From Breviolum minutum Mf 1.05b.01 (Eukaryota > Sar > Dinophyceae > Suessiales > Symbiodiniaceae): 64,000 nucleotides of DNA. A model generated the notes under the pieces. It had not been told where the DNA came from. It saw only the letters and a list, made by a program, of their open reading frames with translations, and made no database searches. Shown piece after piece: positions 24,961 through 30,666 of this stretch. The stretch is from NCBI GenBank assembly GCA_000507305.1, contig DF240069.1, positions 64,219 through 128,218 of the forward strand, written 5' to 3'. A program made the position numbers and the translations under genes. How positions within the stretch are numbered: the first letter of the stretch is position 1; every line of letters begins with the position of its first letter.

Positions 24961-25289
24961 CCGAGAACCCTAATGGGGACCCCTGTTTTGAATGGAGTTT
25001 AGGCCTTGTTTTGGGGGGGTTGACCTTCAAAAACAAAGGTCAGTTGGGTTCTAGGTAGTTGAAAACAGTTAACTTCTTCTGGTTGGATTTTCCATACTAT
25101 CAATAGGAATGATGAAATCGGAAGCTATAAATCAATATTCAGACCTTTCAAAGCAAACAACACGTTTGGGGTTTCCACCATAACTTTGAGCCAACAAAAA
25201 CACCTCTTTCCTGCCCCCGTGGGTCTCCGGGCGATGTCCACCAACTGTTTGGCGGGAGGAATCGTTTGAATTTCCTTGAACTTGTACAT
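1130..25289 (-). CDS. NOG1: NOG1 nucleolar GTP-binding protein, 23 exons, 3' end outside window
   Basis: NOG1 (GTPBP4) is a nucleolar GTPase of the OBG family needed for maturation and export of pre-60S ribosomal particles. Seen here: exons on the minus strand encoding 391 residues in one frame. They include the N-terminal helical region with [13 protein letters not shown] (residues 68-80), G1 GYPNVGKSS (173-181), switch I FTTKS (198-202), G3 DTPG (219-222), the family motif DISEHCG (254-260), G4 NKTD (287-290) and a G5-like ETSC (315-318). The order and spacing follow the family throughout. The ATG at 25289 was chosen because MYKFKEIQ matches the usual NOG1 start, with a CAG nine bases upstream that could accept a trans-spliced leader. 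The C-terminal third (basic tail) is not seen and should lie beyond position 1. All introns are AG|G; donors are 10 GT, 11 GC and 1 GA. Intron phases are 14 phase 0, 3 phase 1 and 5 phase 2. Confidence 0.94.
1269..1378. mobile_element. family B, subtype B2
   Basis: ACACCCCCGGAAGTTTAACA to ATGTTAAACTTCAGG, 67 bp from NOG1 exon 23. Confidence 0.65.
1876..1968. mobile_element. family E hairpin element
   Basis: CATAGGATCCATGGGACTGG to ATATCAGTCCCATGGAT, with the core CATGTAGGTAAATATA. Confidence 0.75.
2071..2170 (+). mobile_element. family A foldback element
   Basis: Ends GTTGGTGGTTTCAACCC and ACACCTAG, with the internal TCAAATTGGATCATTTCCCC typical of the family. In NOG1 intron 22. Confidence 0.7.
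2610..2651 (-). CDS. NOG1: NOG1 exon 22 (residues 353-367)
   Basis: Encodes [13 protein letters not shown], matching the family NRLH(L/V)A...P...RP. The acceptor is TCCAG|G and the GC-type donor is GCCGCC. The single ambiguous base of the window (2670) lies 19 nt upstream of the acceptor. Confidence 0.85.
2672..2752 (+). repeat. (AAC)n microsatellite
   Basis: About 20 units of AAC between NOG1 exons 21 and 22, adjoining the ambiguous base at 2670. Confidence 0.95.
2838..2866 (-). CDS. NOG1: NOG1 exon 21, 29 nt microexon (residues 344-353)
   Basis: The shortest exon; encodes VKTGKADQF plus part of R. The acceptor is GCCAG|G and the GC-type donor is GCGGAT. It bridges exons 20 and 22 exactly in frame. 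Confidence 0.85.
3059..3097 (-). CDS. NOG1: NOG1 exon 20 (residues 331-343)
   Basis: Encodes [13 protein letters not shown], matching the family ACDRLLxxRVExK. The acceptor is GCCAG|G and the donor is GTGCTG. Confidence 0.93.
3383..3442 (-). CDS. NOG1: NOG1 exon 19, G5-like (residues 311-330)
   Basis: Encodes [20 protein letters not shown], matching the family ETS...EEGV region. The acceptor is ACGCAG|G and the GC-type donor is GCGAAA. Confidence 0.93.
3533..3638 (+). mobile_element. family A foldback element
   Basis: CTAGTTGGTGGTTGAACC to ACCACCTAG, with GGGGTGAAAATAAA inside. In NOG1 intron 18. Confidence 0.7.
3898..3996. mobile_element. family C hairpin element
   Basis: TGTTTCCGAAAATAGTGGTACC and inverted GGTACCACTATTTCCGGAAACA. 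Confidence 0.75.
4160..4278 (+). mobile_element. family A foldback element
   Basis: CTAGTTGGTGCTTGAACC to CCACCAACTAG, in NOG1 intron 18. The longest A copy here. Confidence 0.65.
4691..4799. mobile_element. family B, subtype B2
   Basis: TACACCCCCAAAATTTAACA to ATGTTAAATTTCCGGGGTGTA, a strong hairpin, in NOG1 intron 18. Confidence 0.7.
4921..5049. mobile_element. family B palindromic element
   Basis: ATACCCTCCCTGAAACTCAC to CTGCTAGTCTCAGGAAGTGTAT. Confidence 0.6.
5154..5230. mobile_element. family H fragment
   Basis: ACCCTAAGAATCATGAGATC then TGGTTTGGAGATCCC, sharing the left half of the family. Confidence 0.5.
5943..5972 (-). CDS. NOG1: NOG1 exon 18 (residues 301-310)
   Basis: A 30 nt exon encoding [10 protein letters not shown]. 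The acceptor is TGTCAG|G. The donor GCAGGA was chosen because it keeps phase 0 into exon 19; other donors nearby (GTGAGG, GAGATT) would break the frame. Confidence 0.8.
6711..6747 (-). CDS. NOG1: NOG1 exon 17, G4 completion (residues 288-300)
   Basis: A 37 nt exon completing K and encoding [12 protein letters not shown]. The acceptor is TTTTTTAG|G and the GC-type donor is GCGGGC. Confidence 0.92.
7038..7135. mobile_element. family C hairpin element
   Basis: TTTCCTAAACTGGTGGTACC to GCTACCCCTATTTTTGGAAACA. Confidence 0.65.
7866..7930 (-). CDS. NOG1: NOG1 exon 16, start of G4 (residues 267-288)
   Basis: Encodes [20 protein letters not shown] then NK. The G4 motif NKTD is split by the next intron after two bases of the Lys codon. 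The acceptor is CACAG|G and the donor is GTTACT. Confidence 0.95.
8866..9295. repeat. cluster of CTACAAAATGGGT motifs in both orientations
   Basis: CTACAAAATGGGT or close variants occur at about 8887, 8901, 8954, 9020, 9079, 9143, 9181, 9195 and 9271, some inverted, within NOG1 intron 15. No element family was recognised. Confidence 0.65.
9643..9749. mobile_element. family B palindromic element
   Basis: TACCCTCCCTGAAACTAACA and the exact inverted TGTTAGTTTCAGGGAGGGTA: an uninterrupted 20 bp terminal inverted repeat. Confidence 0.8.
9869..9975. mobile_element. family B, right arm decayed
   Basis: TACCCTCCCTGAAGGTAACA followed by the GCACCTGAAAAATGATG core; the right arm is only weakly kept. 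Confidence 0.5.
10003..10771 (-). pseudogene. decayed coding block inside NOG1 intron 15, unknown function
   Basis: Clear coding texture on the minus strand, but broken by at least three frame changes. Pieces read [15 protein letters not shown] (a C-x2-C-x2-C cluster), [34 protein letters not shown] and [20 protein letters not shown], ending in a stop at 10003. The block starts just after a CATTTTTTAG at about 10771. No domain was recognised. It sits between NOG1 exons 15 and 16 in the same orientation and is far longer than any NOG1 exon, so an old retrocopy or mobile-element ORF is the favoured reading; assembly indels could mimic the frame breaks. Confidence 0.5.
11047..11103 (-). CDS. NOG1: NOG1 exon 15 (residues 248-266)
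   Basis: Encodes [19 protein letters not shown], the family motif after G3. The acceptor is TCCCAG|G and the GC-type donor is GCGAGA. Confidence 0.94.
11208..11307. mobile_element. family E, diverged
   Basis: TCTGGGACTGGTATATTGACC to AAAATATACGAGTCGCATGGAT. Lies 105 bp upstream of NOG1 exon 15. Confidence 0.6.
11421..11546. mobile_element. family B, subtype B2
   Basis: ATACACCCCGCGAAGTTTAA to GTAAACTTCCAGGGAGTAT. Confidence 0.6.
11758..11977 (+). repeat. (AAC)n microsatellite with AGC and GAC interruptions
   Basis: Pure AAC for about 95 bp, then AACAGCAGC and AACGAC mixtures; in NOG1 intron 14. Confidence 0.95.
12251..12304 (-). CDS. NOG1: NOG1 exon 14 (residues 230-247)
   Basis: Encodes [18 protein letters not shown]. 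The acceptor is TGAAG|G. The donor is taken as GTTGGG. A GC donor three bases earlier would drop one alanine. Confidence 0.94.
12491..12587. mobile_element. family B, left arm decayed
   Basis: TATCCCCTAAAAAATTGAGG to TGCCATGTCAGTTTCAGGGAGG. Confidence 0.5.
13124..13248 (+). mobile_element. family A foldback element
   Basis: TAGTTGGTGATTTTTCACC to AAACCACCACCCA, in NOG1 intron 13. Confidence 0.6.
13571..13679. mobile_element. family H hairpin element
   Basis: ACCCTAAGAAGAATCACTGG to CCATGATTCTTGGGGTA, with TGTATAGCAGGGGTCTGGG inside. First of two H copies in NOG1 intron 13. Confidence 0.7.
13733..13855. mobile_element. family H hairpin element
   Basis: TCCCTAAGGATCTTGGACCC to GGGTCCAATGGATCCTTAGGG. 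Confidence 0.7.
14046..14084 (-). CDS. NOG1: NOG1 exon 13, G3 motif (residues 217-229)
   Basis: Encodes [13 protein letters not shown] with the Walker B/G3 DTPG. The acceptor is GAAAG|G. The following intron starts GACGTG, the only GA donor in the gene. Confidence 0.95.
14151..14233. mobile_element. family E, diverged
   Basis: Core ATGGTAAATGTAGGTAGATA and TGCTATGGG kept; 66 bp from NOG1 exon 13. Confidence 0.45.
14532..14595 (-). CDS. NOG1: NOG1 exon 12, switch I (residues 195-216)
   Basis: Encodes [20 protein letters not shown] then Q. FTTKS is the family switch I motif. The acceptor is ATGAG|G and the GC-type donor is GCAGAG. Confidence 0.96.
15148..15258 (+). mobile_element. family A foldback element
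   Basis: CTAGTTGGTGGTTGAACC to CCACCAACTAG, 60 bp from NOG1 exon 11. Confidence 0.7.
15318..15384 (-). CDS. NOG1: NOG1 exon 11, P-loop (residues 173-195)
   Basis: Carries the G1/P-loop GYPNVGKSS followed by NANVDVQP. Lys179 and Ser180 would bind the nucleotide phosphates and Mg. The acceptor is GCCAG|G and the donor is GTGCCC. Confidence 0.96.
16036..16099 (-). CDS. NOG1: NOG1 exon 10 (residues 152-173)
   Basis: Encodes [20 protein letters not shown] then T, the segment just before the P-loop. The acceptor is TGGCAG|G and the donor is GTGCCT, phase 1. Confidence 0.94.
17077..17180. mobile_element. family B, divergent subtype
   Basis: TGCCCTCCAGGGAACAAG to CTTGTTCCCAGGAGGGTAT, an inverted repeat. 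Confidence 0.55.
17267..17409. mobile_element. family M element
   Basis: CTACTGTTGATGGCAACCAGAAATCC to CTGAACCATCAACAGTATG; in NOG1 intron 9. Confidence 0.6.
17509..17571 (-). CDS. NOG1: NOG1 exon 9 (residues 131-151)
   Basis: Encodes [20 protein letters not shown] plus E. The acceptor is CCAAG|G and the GC-type donor is GCGGGC. Confidence 0.93.
18273..18329 (-). CDS. NOG1: NOG1 exon 8 (residues 112-130)
   Basis: Encodes [19 protein letters not shown]. The acceptor is TCTAAG|G and the GC-type donor is GCTTCT. The join to exon 9 restores KRAALGRM. Confidence 0.94.
18602..18674 (+). repeat. (AAC)n microsatellite
   Basis: About 24 AAC units in NOG1 intron 7. Confidence 0.95.
19079..19123 (-). 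CDS. NOG1: NOG1 exon 7 (residues 97-111)
   Basis: Encodes [15 protein letters not shown], matching the family segment before the KYGDSLY-type motif. The acceptor is ACCAG|G and the donor is GTTACT. Confidence 0.9.
19938..19984 (-). CDS. NOG1: NOG1 exon 6 (residues 81-96)
   Basis: Encodes [15 protein letters not shown]. The acceptor is TCAAG|G and the GC-type donor is GCACCG. Confidence 0.94.
20049..20127. mobile_element. family C, right arm truncated
   Basis: GGATTTCCTAAAATGGTGGTACC, CCATGGGTTTTCCTACTAAA and ATGATCATTTTGGGGT shared with the copy at 49837. Confidence 0.6.
20182..20281. mobile_element. family B, subtype B4
   Basis: TACCCTCCAGGGAATTAACA to ATGTTAGTTCCCAAGAGGGTA. A similar copy is at 46829. 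Confidence 0.65.
20290..20402. mobile_element. family K element
   Basis: ATAATATTTCACCAACCTAG, AGCTACCTTTTGGGG and TAATTTGACCAGA as in the copy at 29084. Confidence 0.65.
20789..20832 (-). CDS. NOG1: NOG1 exon 5 (residues 66-81)
   Basis: Encodes [14 protein letters not shown], one of the most conserved N-terminal motifs. The acceptor is GTCAG|G and the donor is GTCTGG. The reading frame stays open on both sides into the introns. Confidence 0.94.
20905..21017. mobile_element. family L element
   Basis: TTAACCCTGAAA, TTTTCCCCTACTAAATATATG, and GGCCATTGCCCAAGTAAG. In minus orientation it contains CTTTTTTTTTTCAG. Lies 73 bp upstream of NOG1 exon 5. Confidence 0.6.
21270..21373. mobile_element. 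family B, well preserved
   Basis: AACTAACATAGCACCTGAAA and its exact inverse TTTCAGGTGCTATGTTAGTT; closest to the family consensus together with the copy at 61832. Confidence 0.8.
22427..22546. mobile_element. family B, decayed
   Basis: GTAGCATCTGAACATGG... to GGCTGTTAGTTTCAGGG; ends 51 bp from NOG1 exon 4. Confidence 0.45.
22597..22649 (-). CDS. NOG1: NOG1 exon 4 (residues 49-66)
   Basis: Encodes [17 protein letters not shown]. The acceptor is TTTTCAG|G and the donor is GTCACC, phase 2. Confidence 0.92.
23293..23390. mobile_element. family D hairpin element
   Basis: ACCTGGAACCCCAAACAACC with inner ATTTATAAATGG palindromes, then the inverted GGTTGTTTGGGGTTCAAGGT. Slightly shortened relative to the other two copies. 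Confidence 0.8.
23806..23846 (-). CDS. NOG1: NOG1 exon 3 (residues 35-48)
   Basis: Encodes [14 protein letters not shown], the conserved basic segment. The acceptor is TTCCAG|G and the donor is GTGCTT. Confidence 0.94.
24119..24248. mobile_element. family K, diverged
   Basis: AATCTGGGCAAATCATATACC to GGTCGCTATAATTTGCCTAGA; the interior is poorly kept. Confidence 0.45.
24674..24719 (-). CDS. NOG1: NOG1 exon 2 (residues 20-35)
   Basis: Encodes [15 protein letters not shown], a hallmark NOG1 segment. The acceptor is TTTCAG|G and the donor is GTAGCG. It sits 81 bp from a family D hairpin. Confidence 0.94.
24800..24923. mobile_element. family D hairpin element
   Basis: TACCTGGAACCCCAAACAAC to TTGTTTGGGGTTCCAGGTA; nearly identical to the copy at 53946 over 120 bp and followed by a TA run. 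Confidence 0.85.
25233..25289 (-). CDS. NOG1: NOG1 exon 1 (residues 1-19)
   Basis: Starts with ATG and encodes [19 protein letters not shown]. The donor is GCCCGG, a GC-type donor. The upstream frame stays open, but the family start favours this ATG. Confidence 0.9.
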
Positions 25290-25375
25290 GGCTGCCTGAG
25301 CGTCGAGTTCAAGACCGATGTCTATACCCTTCCAGTCATGGGATCATGTCTTAAAAGATCTTAAAAGTGGTAACA

Positions 25376-25488
25376 CTAGTTGGTGGTTGAACCAACCCCA
25401 TTGAAAAAATATAGGTCAAAATGGGTTCATCGTCTCCAATTTTCGCGGTGAACATAGAACATATATTTGAGTTGCCACCACCTAGTAA
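25376..25488 (+). mobile_element. family A foldback element
   Basis: CTAGTTGGTGGTTGAACC to TTGCCACCACCTAG; lies 87 bp upstream of the NOG1 start codon. Confidence 0.7.
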
Positions 25489-25966
25489 CAGGTGGTATAG
25501 GTATAGCAAATCATAATCAACCAATTTGCAGATATATATATATATATAGACTCACTGGAATCCTGGGATGGTCCCCCAACTCAATAAACTCATATCCTAA
25601 ATCGAACGACAAAATATCTTAAGGGAACTAGGATAATACAGCTGAAAACCAATAAGTTGTCCAACTGAACAAATCCAAACTCTGAAATCAAAATCATCAA
25701 ATAATCCAACTGAAAATAAAACATCCTACATTTCTAACAGTTCTTTGCGGTTGGAAGATTCCATGAATTATACTGAAAACCAACCAGCTGAGTTCACAGT
25801 AGAAACAAAACATCCAGGAGACTTCTTATGTTTCTGCATACCTAGAAAGTTTGAGACCTTTAAACACGCCAAAACAATAATGTAATTGTCATTACGTGGG
25901 TATGCTTCTCCAATTGAGCTACGAAAAAAACCCTCCTACTTTCCATTATACTGGTTGGTTTATAGG

Positions 25967-26066
25967 GATCCTTATATTGGCTTATTAAAATCCCCATATA
26001 ATTGGGTAGTATAATCCCCTATACAACCTAAACAACCAGGTGTTTTTTTTCATTGCTCAAGTAAAG
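25967..26066. mobile_element. family T element
   Basis: GGATCCTTATATTGG, GGGTAGTATAATCCCCTATAC then AACCTAAACAACCAGG and TTTCATTGCTCAAG; similar copies near 38215 and 62058. Confidence 0.55.
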
Positions 26067-26873
26067 ATCCCCAACTCCGTTGGTTTCCGGAGTAAAAAGC
26101 AACCTTCTTTTTTCCAGGACTCAGTAAGAACGGAACTGGAGTCAGTGCAAGACAACGTCTATGTGTTTCAGAGTGTGAAAAAAAACGTAGAACAATATTC
26201 AAAAACATGTGACTTACTATATGGTTCAAACAGTTTTTTGTTCGACAATAAACATGCTGTAGAAAAAATCACCTTAAAACAATCAGTATTACAACACATC
26301 CAGAATAGAAATGATATAATGAAACCATCTTCAAAATTCCGAATTGCAAAAAAAAAGCCTCTCTAATCGCACCAAAAAATTCACCAGATCGCTTCATTCG
26401 TATACCCAAAACAACCCGAACAAACAATCTAAAACTCAACAACAACGCCATGCAGCTGAAGACACCTGAAAGGGAGTTACGATTGGAGTAACAACGACCG
26501 CCGGGACGAGTCGAGATGATGCGATACAGCCCGCGCTTGGACACGTGCGGTGCTTGTCTTGTGATTGTGTGTTTTTTTTTTCGGTTCAACCGGAGCCTTG
26601 CTGCGACTCATCATGATGAGGTTAATGGGATGTAAAAAACACCGCATATGTAAGGTCAAACTCCACCTGAAATAATATCCATTTTGAAAACACTGTTCTT
26701 CAACAACAAAAGGTTCACGACTTAAAGATCAAAAAAGGTACCTTTTGTGCTCTGCTGACTTGGTAGTATAGTCTGTATGTTTGATTCAAGATTATAATGT
26801 GGTCGTGTGCCGTTTTGAAATCAAGCCAAAGCAGATCCTGCCAAATGCCAACATCATGGAACATCAAGTGGAA

Positions 26874-26974
26874 CTAGTTGGTGGTTTCAACCCATTTGAA
26901 AAATATATTGGTCAAACTGGATCATCTCCCCAAGTACGGGTGAACAGAAAGAATGTTTGAAACCACCACCTAGG
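26874..26974 (+). mobile_element. family A foldback element
   Basis: CTAGTTGGTGGTTTCAACC to GAAACCACCACCTAG, with near-perfect terminal inverted repeats. Confidence 0.75.
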
Positions 26975-27125
26975 GAACATAGGAAAAATCTCCAAAAACC
27001 GCTTCACCCACCTTGTTGCGCTTTTTTTCCGGGAAAAACATCAAATGATCAGCTGGATACCCCCAAAACTAAACATAGCGGCTCATTGCGTGAGATGAGT
27101 TGTTTGCATAAATCATTGCTGATGA

Positions 27126-27235
27126 CGCTTCCCTGAAACTAACGAATTGCCCCTGAAAATGATGCTTGGAAGGGTATCTTCATTTTGGGGAGGCCCATGT
27201 TCGGGGGCTTTGGCTGCTAGTTTTCAGGGGGTAAT
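27126..27235. mobile_element. family B palindromic element
   Basis: GCTTCCCTGAAACTAACGAA to GCTGCTAGTTTTCAGGGGGT. Confidence 0.6.
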
Positions 27236-27604
27236 TCATCAATCATGTTGGAGCTCATCAGTACGACATACAGCCAATACAGAACTTCTCACCAAGAGAA
27301 ATTAAGGTTGACATACATCTGGTGTTGGCAGCCTTCACTCGTCGTCACCACTTCACTACAACGGACACCCTTTTTGTTGTCTGCAACGCTGGCATGGTTG
27401 TTGAAAGTCTGGTTTCGTCAGGGATAGGCGGGATAGACGGTTTTTTTCGAAGATACAGTTTTTCCTTGCATGACATGGTCAATAAGAGGTATTTGTCAAC
27501 CTTAGCACTAAACATACAACCCAAAATGTCATATGTGTTTTACAACCCTTGCCGCTTTTACTGGATCAAAAATCTGAGAAAAAAACACAAAAACAAAACC
27601 TACA

Positions 27605-27707
27605 TCAACGGAAACTCTTGTTCGAAAGGGTTCTCCAATCTCCGAAATCCATGGGCATGATGTTTTCGTTGCAACACTTTTTGGTCGTCTCGCGGAATGA
27701 GTGTAAC
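27605..27707 (-). CDS. gene 2, last exon with stop
   Basis: The phase-2 continuation reads LHSFRETTKKCCNENIM...WRTLSNKSFR and ends in TGA at 27605-27607. The acceptor is TCCAG|G. A second frame (VTLIPRDDQKVLQRKHH) is also open with a good GTAGGT donor just after the stop, so an internal exon in that frame is the alternative. Confidence 0.55.
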
Positions 27708-28111
27708 CTGGATCTTCCATGACATCAACGACTCTATTAGAAGACATGATGAACGTCTCTGAATTTTCACAGAGGTCTGCACACCAACAAACAGTAAAAA
27801 TATTTATATAAGGTCCATATAAATCCATATAACTCCACTATAAGTTGGGTTTTCCAAAAAAAATCGACATTCAAATTTCAAGTGGAAAACCACCTACAAA
27901 CCCGCCGAGGTGATTGACTCGCCAGAGATTCAACTCACCAGCCCCTATGCTAGGTTTCCAGGATCACTCAGTGTGAGAGCCCGGAGCTAGACTCCCTAGA
28001 TTCGTTGCACCACAGACATTTCTCCATGTCCACACTGCAACACCGCTCACAGCTTGTTGCCTGGTAACCAGACTGTGAAGATGGACGTTTTGGGCAAACA
28101 GAGGTTGAGAC

Positions 28112-28228
28112 CTTGACAGATTCAGGTTGTCACATCCATCTCCTTCGGTTACCAGGTACCGAGAGGGCATGTCATGCCTGATGTGTGGAGGGCAGGCACC
28201 GACTACTTGGGATGTAGCAGCTTCAGGC
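28112..28228 (-). CDS. gene 2, penultimate exon
   Basis: Starts by completing the Arg codon left by the exon at 28828, then reads PEAATSQVVGACPPHIRHD and YLVTEGDGCDNLNLS, ending in phase 2. The acceptor is CTCCAG|G and the donor is GTCTCA. The intron before it holds a tandem repeat array. Confidence 0.65.
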
Positions 28229-28347
28229 CTGGAGCCGCGGAAGCTGCGGATTTTACAGGAGGTTGTGGTTGCAAAGAAGTGCTGTAACTGTTGGTGATGT
28301 TTGTTGATTTTGAGCATCTCAGTGGAACCTATTTTCAAGTTAATGTT

Positions 28348-28690
28348 GATTGGGGTTATAACCCTAGTTACCCATGTATAGTATAAGTATACGGCCATTC
28401 TCAAAGGAGTTATTAAAAATCCTCAGTTCCTATTTATAAGGCCATGTTGATAGGGATTAAAACCCCAGGTACCCATTTATAAGGTCATTTTCTTTGGGTT
28501 ATCAACTTGTTATCTCACCCCAGTTACCTCTTCACCAGGCCATTTTTATAGGGGCTATATGACCGCAGTTACCCATATATAAGGCCATTTTGATGGAGGT
28601 TAAATGCCCAGTTACTCTATGACCATTTTCACAAGGGTTATTTAACCCCAGTTACCTGTTTGTAAGGCCATTTTGATAGGGTCTATATAA
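28348..28690. repeat. tandem array of about 43-56 bp units
   Basis: Seven degenerate units of the type AAGGCCATTTTGATAGGG, then TTAT, then ACCCCAGTTACC, starting near 28390, 28439, 28482, 28538, 28582, 28622 and 28664. Lies in an intron of gene 2. Confidence 0.75.
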
Positions 28691-28827
28691 CTACATTCTG
28701 GAAGTCAAAGACCATTAAAATAATCTTCCCTTGGAATTGTTGATTGCAAATCCTTACTAAAACAATAGTCTTTACGGAAAAACCATTCAAAAAATAGTCG
28801 ACTTGGACTTCCAGGGTACATGTATAC

Positions 28828-28937
28828 CTGTTGGTTGAAGCACCGTTTCCTCGGAGTGTCGCCTCAAGCAAGACCTCCATGGGTATCCAGCCGCCCGTGT
28901 CGTCATTCTTGGGCCCATCACCGGGATAACCAAAGAC
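28828..28937 (-). CDS. gene 2, antepenultimate visible exon
   Basis: Encodes VFGYPGDGPKNDDTGGWIPM then EVLLEATLRGNGASTN. The acceptor is ATTGAG|G and the donor is GTATAC, phase 2. D-x-GW-[IV]-P with a following helix faintly recalls RNA 2'-phosphotransferase or winged-helix segments, but no assignment is made. Confidence 0.7.
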
Positions 28938-29083
28938 CTCAATTTTAGAGCAAGGAAGGATTTAGACCGTGGCATTTCAGAAAGCAGCAGTAGTTGCTGG
29001 TTCTGACATATATATTCTTCAGATACAAGTACAATACATACATTGCATTATGTTTAGATATAGATATTGCATGGTACATTTAT

Positions 29084-29200
29084 ATATCTGGCCAAATTAT
29101 AATATTTCACGAACCTGGATTTACCTGAAATAAGGGGATCCCTTCCTTAGCTACCTTTTGGGGTGAGGTCGTGTGACGTCGCTATAATTTGACCAGATAT
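29084..29200. mobile_element. family K element, best copy
   Basis: ATATCTGGCCAAATTATA and inverted TATAATTTGACCAGATAT ends around ACCTGGATTTACCTGAAATA. Confidence 0.75.
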
Positions 29201-29355
29201 ATATGTCCTGTTGCTGCTTTGGAGTATTTTGGAATACTTTCGTAAGACTCGACCTGGCCTTTCAAGTTTTAACTTGACTTGGATAAGGACATGTCTGAAA
29301 AGGCCCGGGGTTCATCACACATGCCCCCCCAAAAAAAAAAACAAATCTATGACAA

Positions 29356-29461
29356 GCTGGTTGGTGGTTGAACCAACCCCTATTGAAAAATATGGGTCAA
29401 AATGGGAATCCTCCCCTAATAGGGGTGAAATTTTGAAAAAATCTTAAAAACCACCACCCAG
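29356..29461 (+). mobile_element. family A foldback element
   Basis: CTGGTTGGTGGTTGAACC to AAACCACCACCCAG. Confidence 0.65.
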
Positions 29462-29697
29462 AAAAATATGAATTAATGCCAACTTCCAAGTGTGACATGC
29501 AGCATATTATACGCCTTCATGTCCATTTTTTCCTTGGAAAAAAGGAAGTGGATTTGCCTTTGTTTGTCTTCCTTGTATCAAAACTGACCCACATCATCAT
29601 ACAGGGATAAGAAACCCTTCTCAATAACAGTAGGTCGGAGGTAAAGATAAAAAGGAACTCCTTACTAGAAATTACCTTGCATCATGGGAATTTAAGG

Positions 29698-29785
29698 TAT
29701 CCCCCCCCAATGCTACCCCCCTAAGAAATAAGCCCCTAATAAGGCCTTATTAAGGGAAACCAATGGGTAATAGTCCCTTAAGTTC
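29698..29785. mobile_element. family P element
   Basis: TACCCCCCTAAGAAATAAGC, TAATAAGGCCTTATTAAGGG then AAACCAATGGGTAATAG, shared with 37384 and 44211. Confidence 0.6.
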
Positions 29786-29903
29786 CTATGATTGTGGAGT
29801 CCTAAGCTCACACTCATCATCTCTTCCAGAGCCACACGCAAACTGAAAAAAAAACACTTTGCTACCTCTTTCTTGCGGCCTGTGTGATACTGGGTGTGTA
29901 AAA

Positions 29904-30006
29904 CTCACTTAGCGAATGGAACCCTGAAATGAAAGTTTGAACTTTATTTTCCCTACTAAATATGTAATCCCAAAAAGTTTAAAGTTTAGCCATTGGCCAA
30001 GTAAGA
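29904..30006. mobile_element. family L element
   Basis: CTCACTTAGCGAATGGAACCC to GTTTAGCCATTGGCCAAGTAAG, nearly identical to the copy at 31545. Confidence 0.75.
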
Positions 30007-30239
30007 AAAGATCATGGGTGTCTCATACATGATTTCCAAACAAATACCAAGTTGAAACCTCAAAGGAACATACTCTGTATCGGAATGGCACCCAAATCTT
30101 GGGATTGAAGGATAGTTCATATGGCGCGGCACTGAAAAAAACGTTGTATATAAAGCATCTAGCTGGGTGTTTGCCAAGACAATACACGTGGTGAAGTGCA
30201 TATGATGAATGTATAGAAAAAACATGTAAAGAGATCCAA

Positions 30240-30365
30240 AGAATGGGAGTTTTGGAAGAGGAGCGACGAGGGGACCCGCCTCTCCTTTTTGGGGGTTTCA
30301 TTCCGGGAAAAATTGCCGCTCCCAGCATCCAATCAAATTCACCAGGTGAATTCCATTGGAAGATG
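30240..30365 (-). CDS. coding-like segment, boundaries unclear
   Basis: Minus strand reads GIFQWNSPGEFDWMLGAAIF then PGMKPPKRRGGSPRRSSS. The segment abuts the end of a family F element at 30371. No clean AG|G at its start. Confidence 0.3.
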
Positions 30366-30370
30366 CCCAT

Positions 30371-30523
30371 ATGTGCCAGGGTCGATCAACTCGTTTTTTA
30401 ATGGGGATGGTCATCTGCACTTGTAATAGGGAATCCTCATAATGGGTATATTAACCCACACTATTGGGTTGATGACCATCCCATATTAAATGGAAATGAT
30501 AGGAGTTTGGACCCCAGCACATA
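30371..30523. mobile_element. family F foldback element, intact
   Basis: ATGTGCCAGGGTC...GGGATGGTCATC and inverted GATGACCATCCC...GGACCCCAGCACAT: about 150 bp with long imperfect inverted arms. Confidence 0.7.
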
Positions 30524-30539
30524 CAATTTCTGCATCCCA

Positions 30540-30666
30540 GATGCGTAAGGACACTTTCGACCTTGGGCAAAGCACCAAGGTCAAACCAGGTGATGACATG
30601 GTGATCTCAGATCTCTGGGGCCCGCTGTTTTCAACAAAAAACGGCCGAAATGGAGAAATGAAACAC
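30540..30666 (+). other. coding-like patch between F and E-like repeats, strand unclear
   Basis: Plus strand reads KVKPGDDMVISDLWGPLFST, which recalls the start of a Ty1/copia integrase core (S-D-L-x-G-P). The minus strand is open too (LTLVLCPRSKVSLRIWDAEI). No further retrotransposon sequence adjoins it. Confidence 0.25.

Larger units (their letters stand above)
25290..27604. other. spacer between gene 2 and NOG1
   Basis: Holds two family A copies (25376, 26874), a family T copy (25967), a short TA run, and a B-like copy (27126). A short minus-strand ATG reading frame at 26481-26615 (MMSRSKAPVEPKKKTHNH) could be a small gene start but has no support beyond composition. Confidence 0.5.

Noticed and set aside
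26040-26366. 108-codon plus-strand AT-rich open frame
   Set aside because: No domain, opposite to all neighbours, starts inside a family T repeat; coding texture is weak.
27964-28404. 146-codon continuous minus-strand frame as one exon
   Set aside because: The ends run into intronic repeats; the AG|G and GT signals cut it to 28112-28228, whose phase fits both neighbours.
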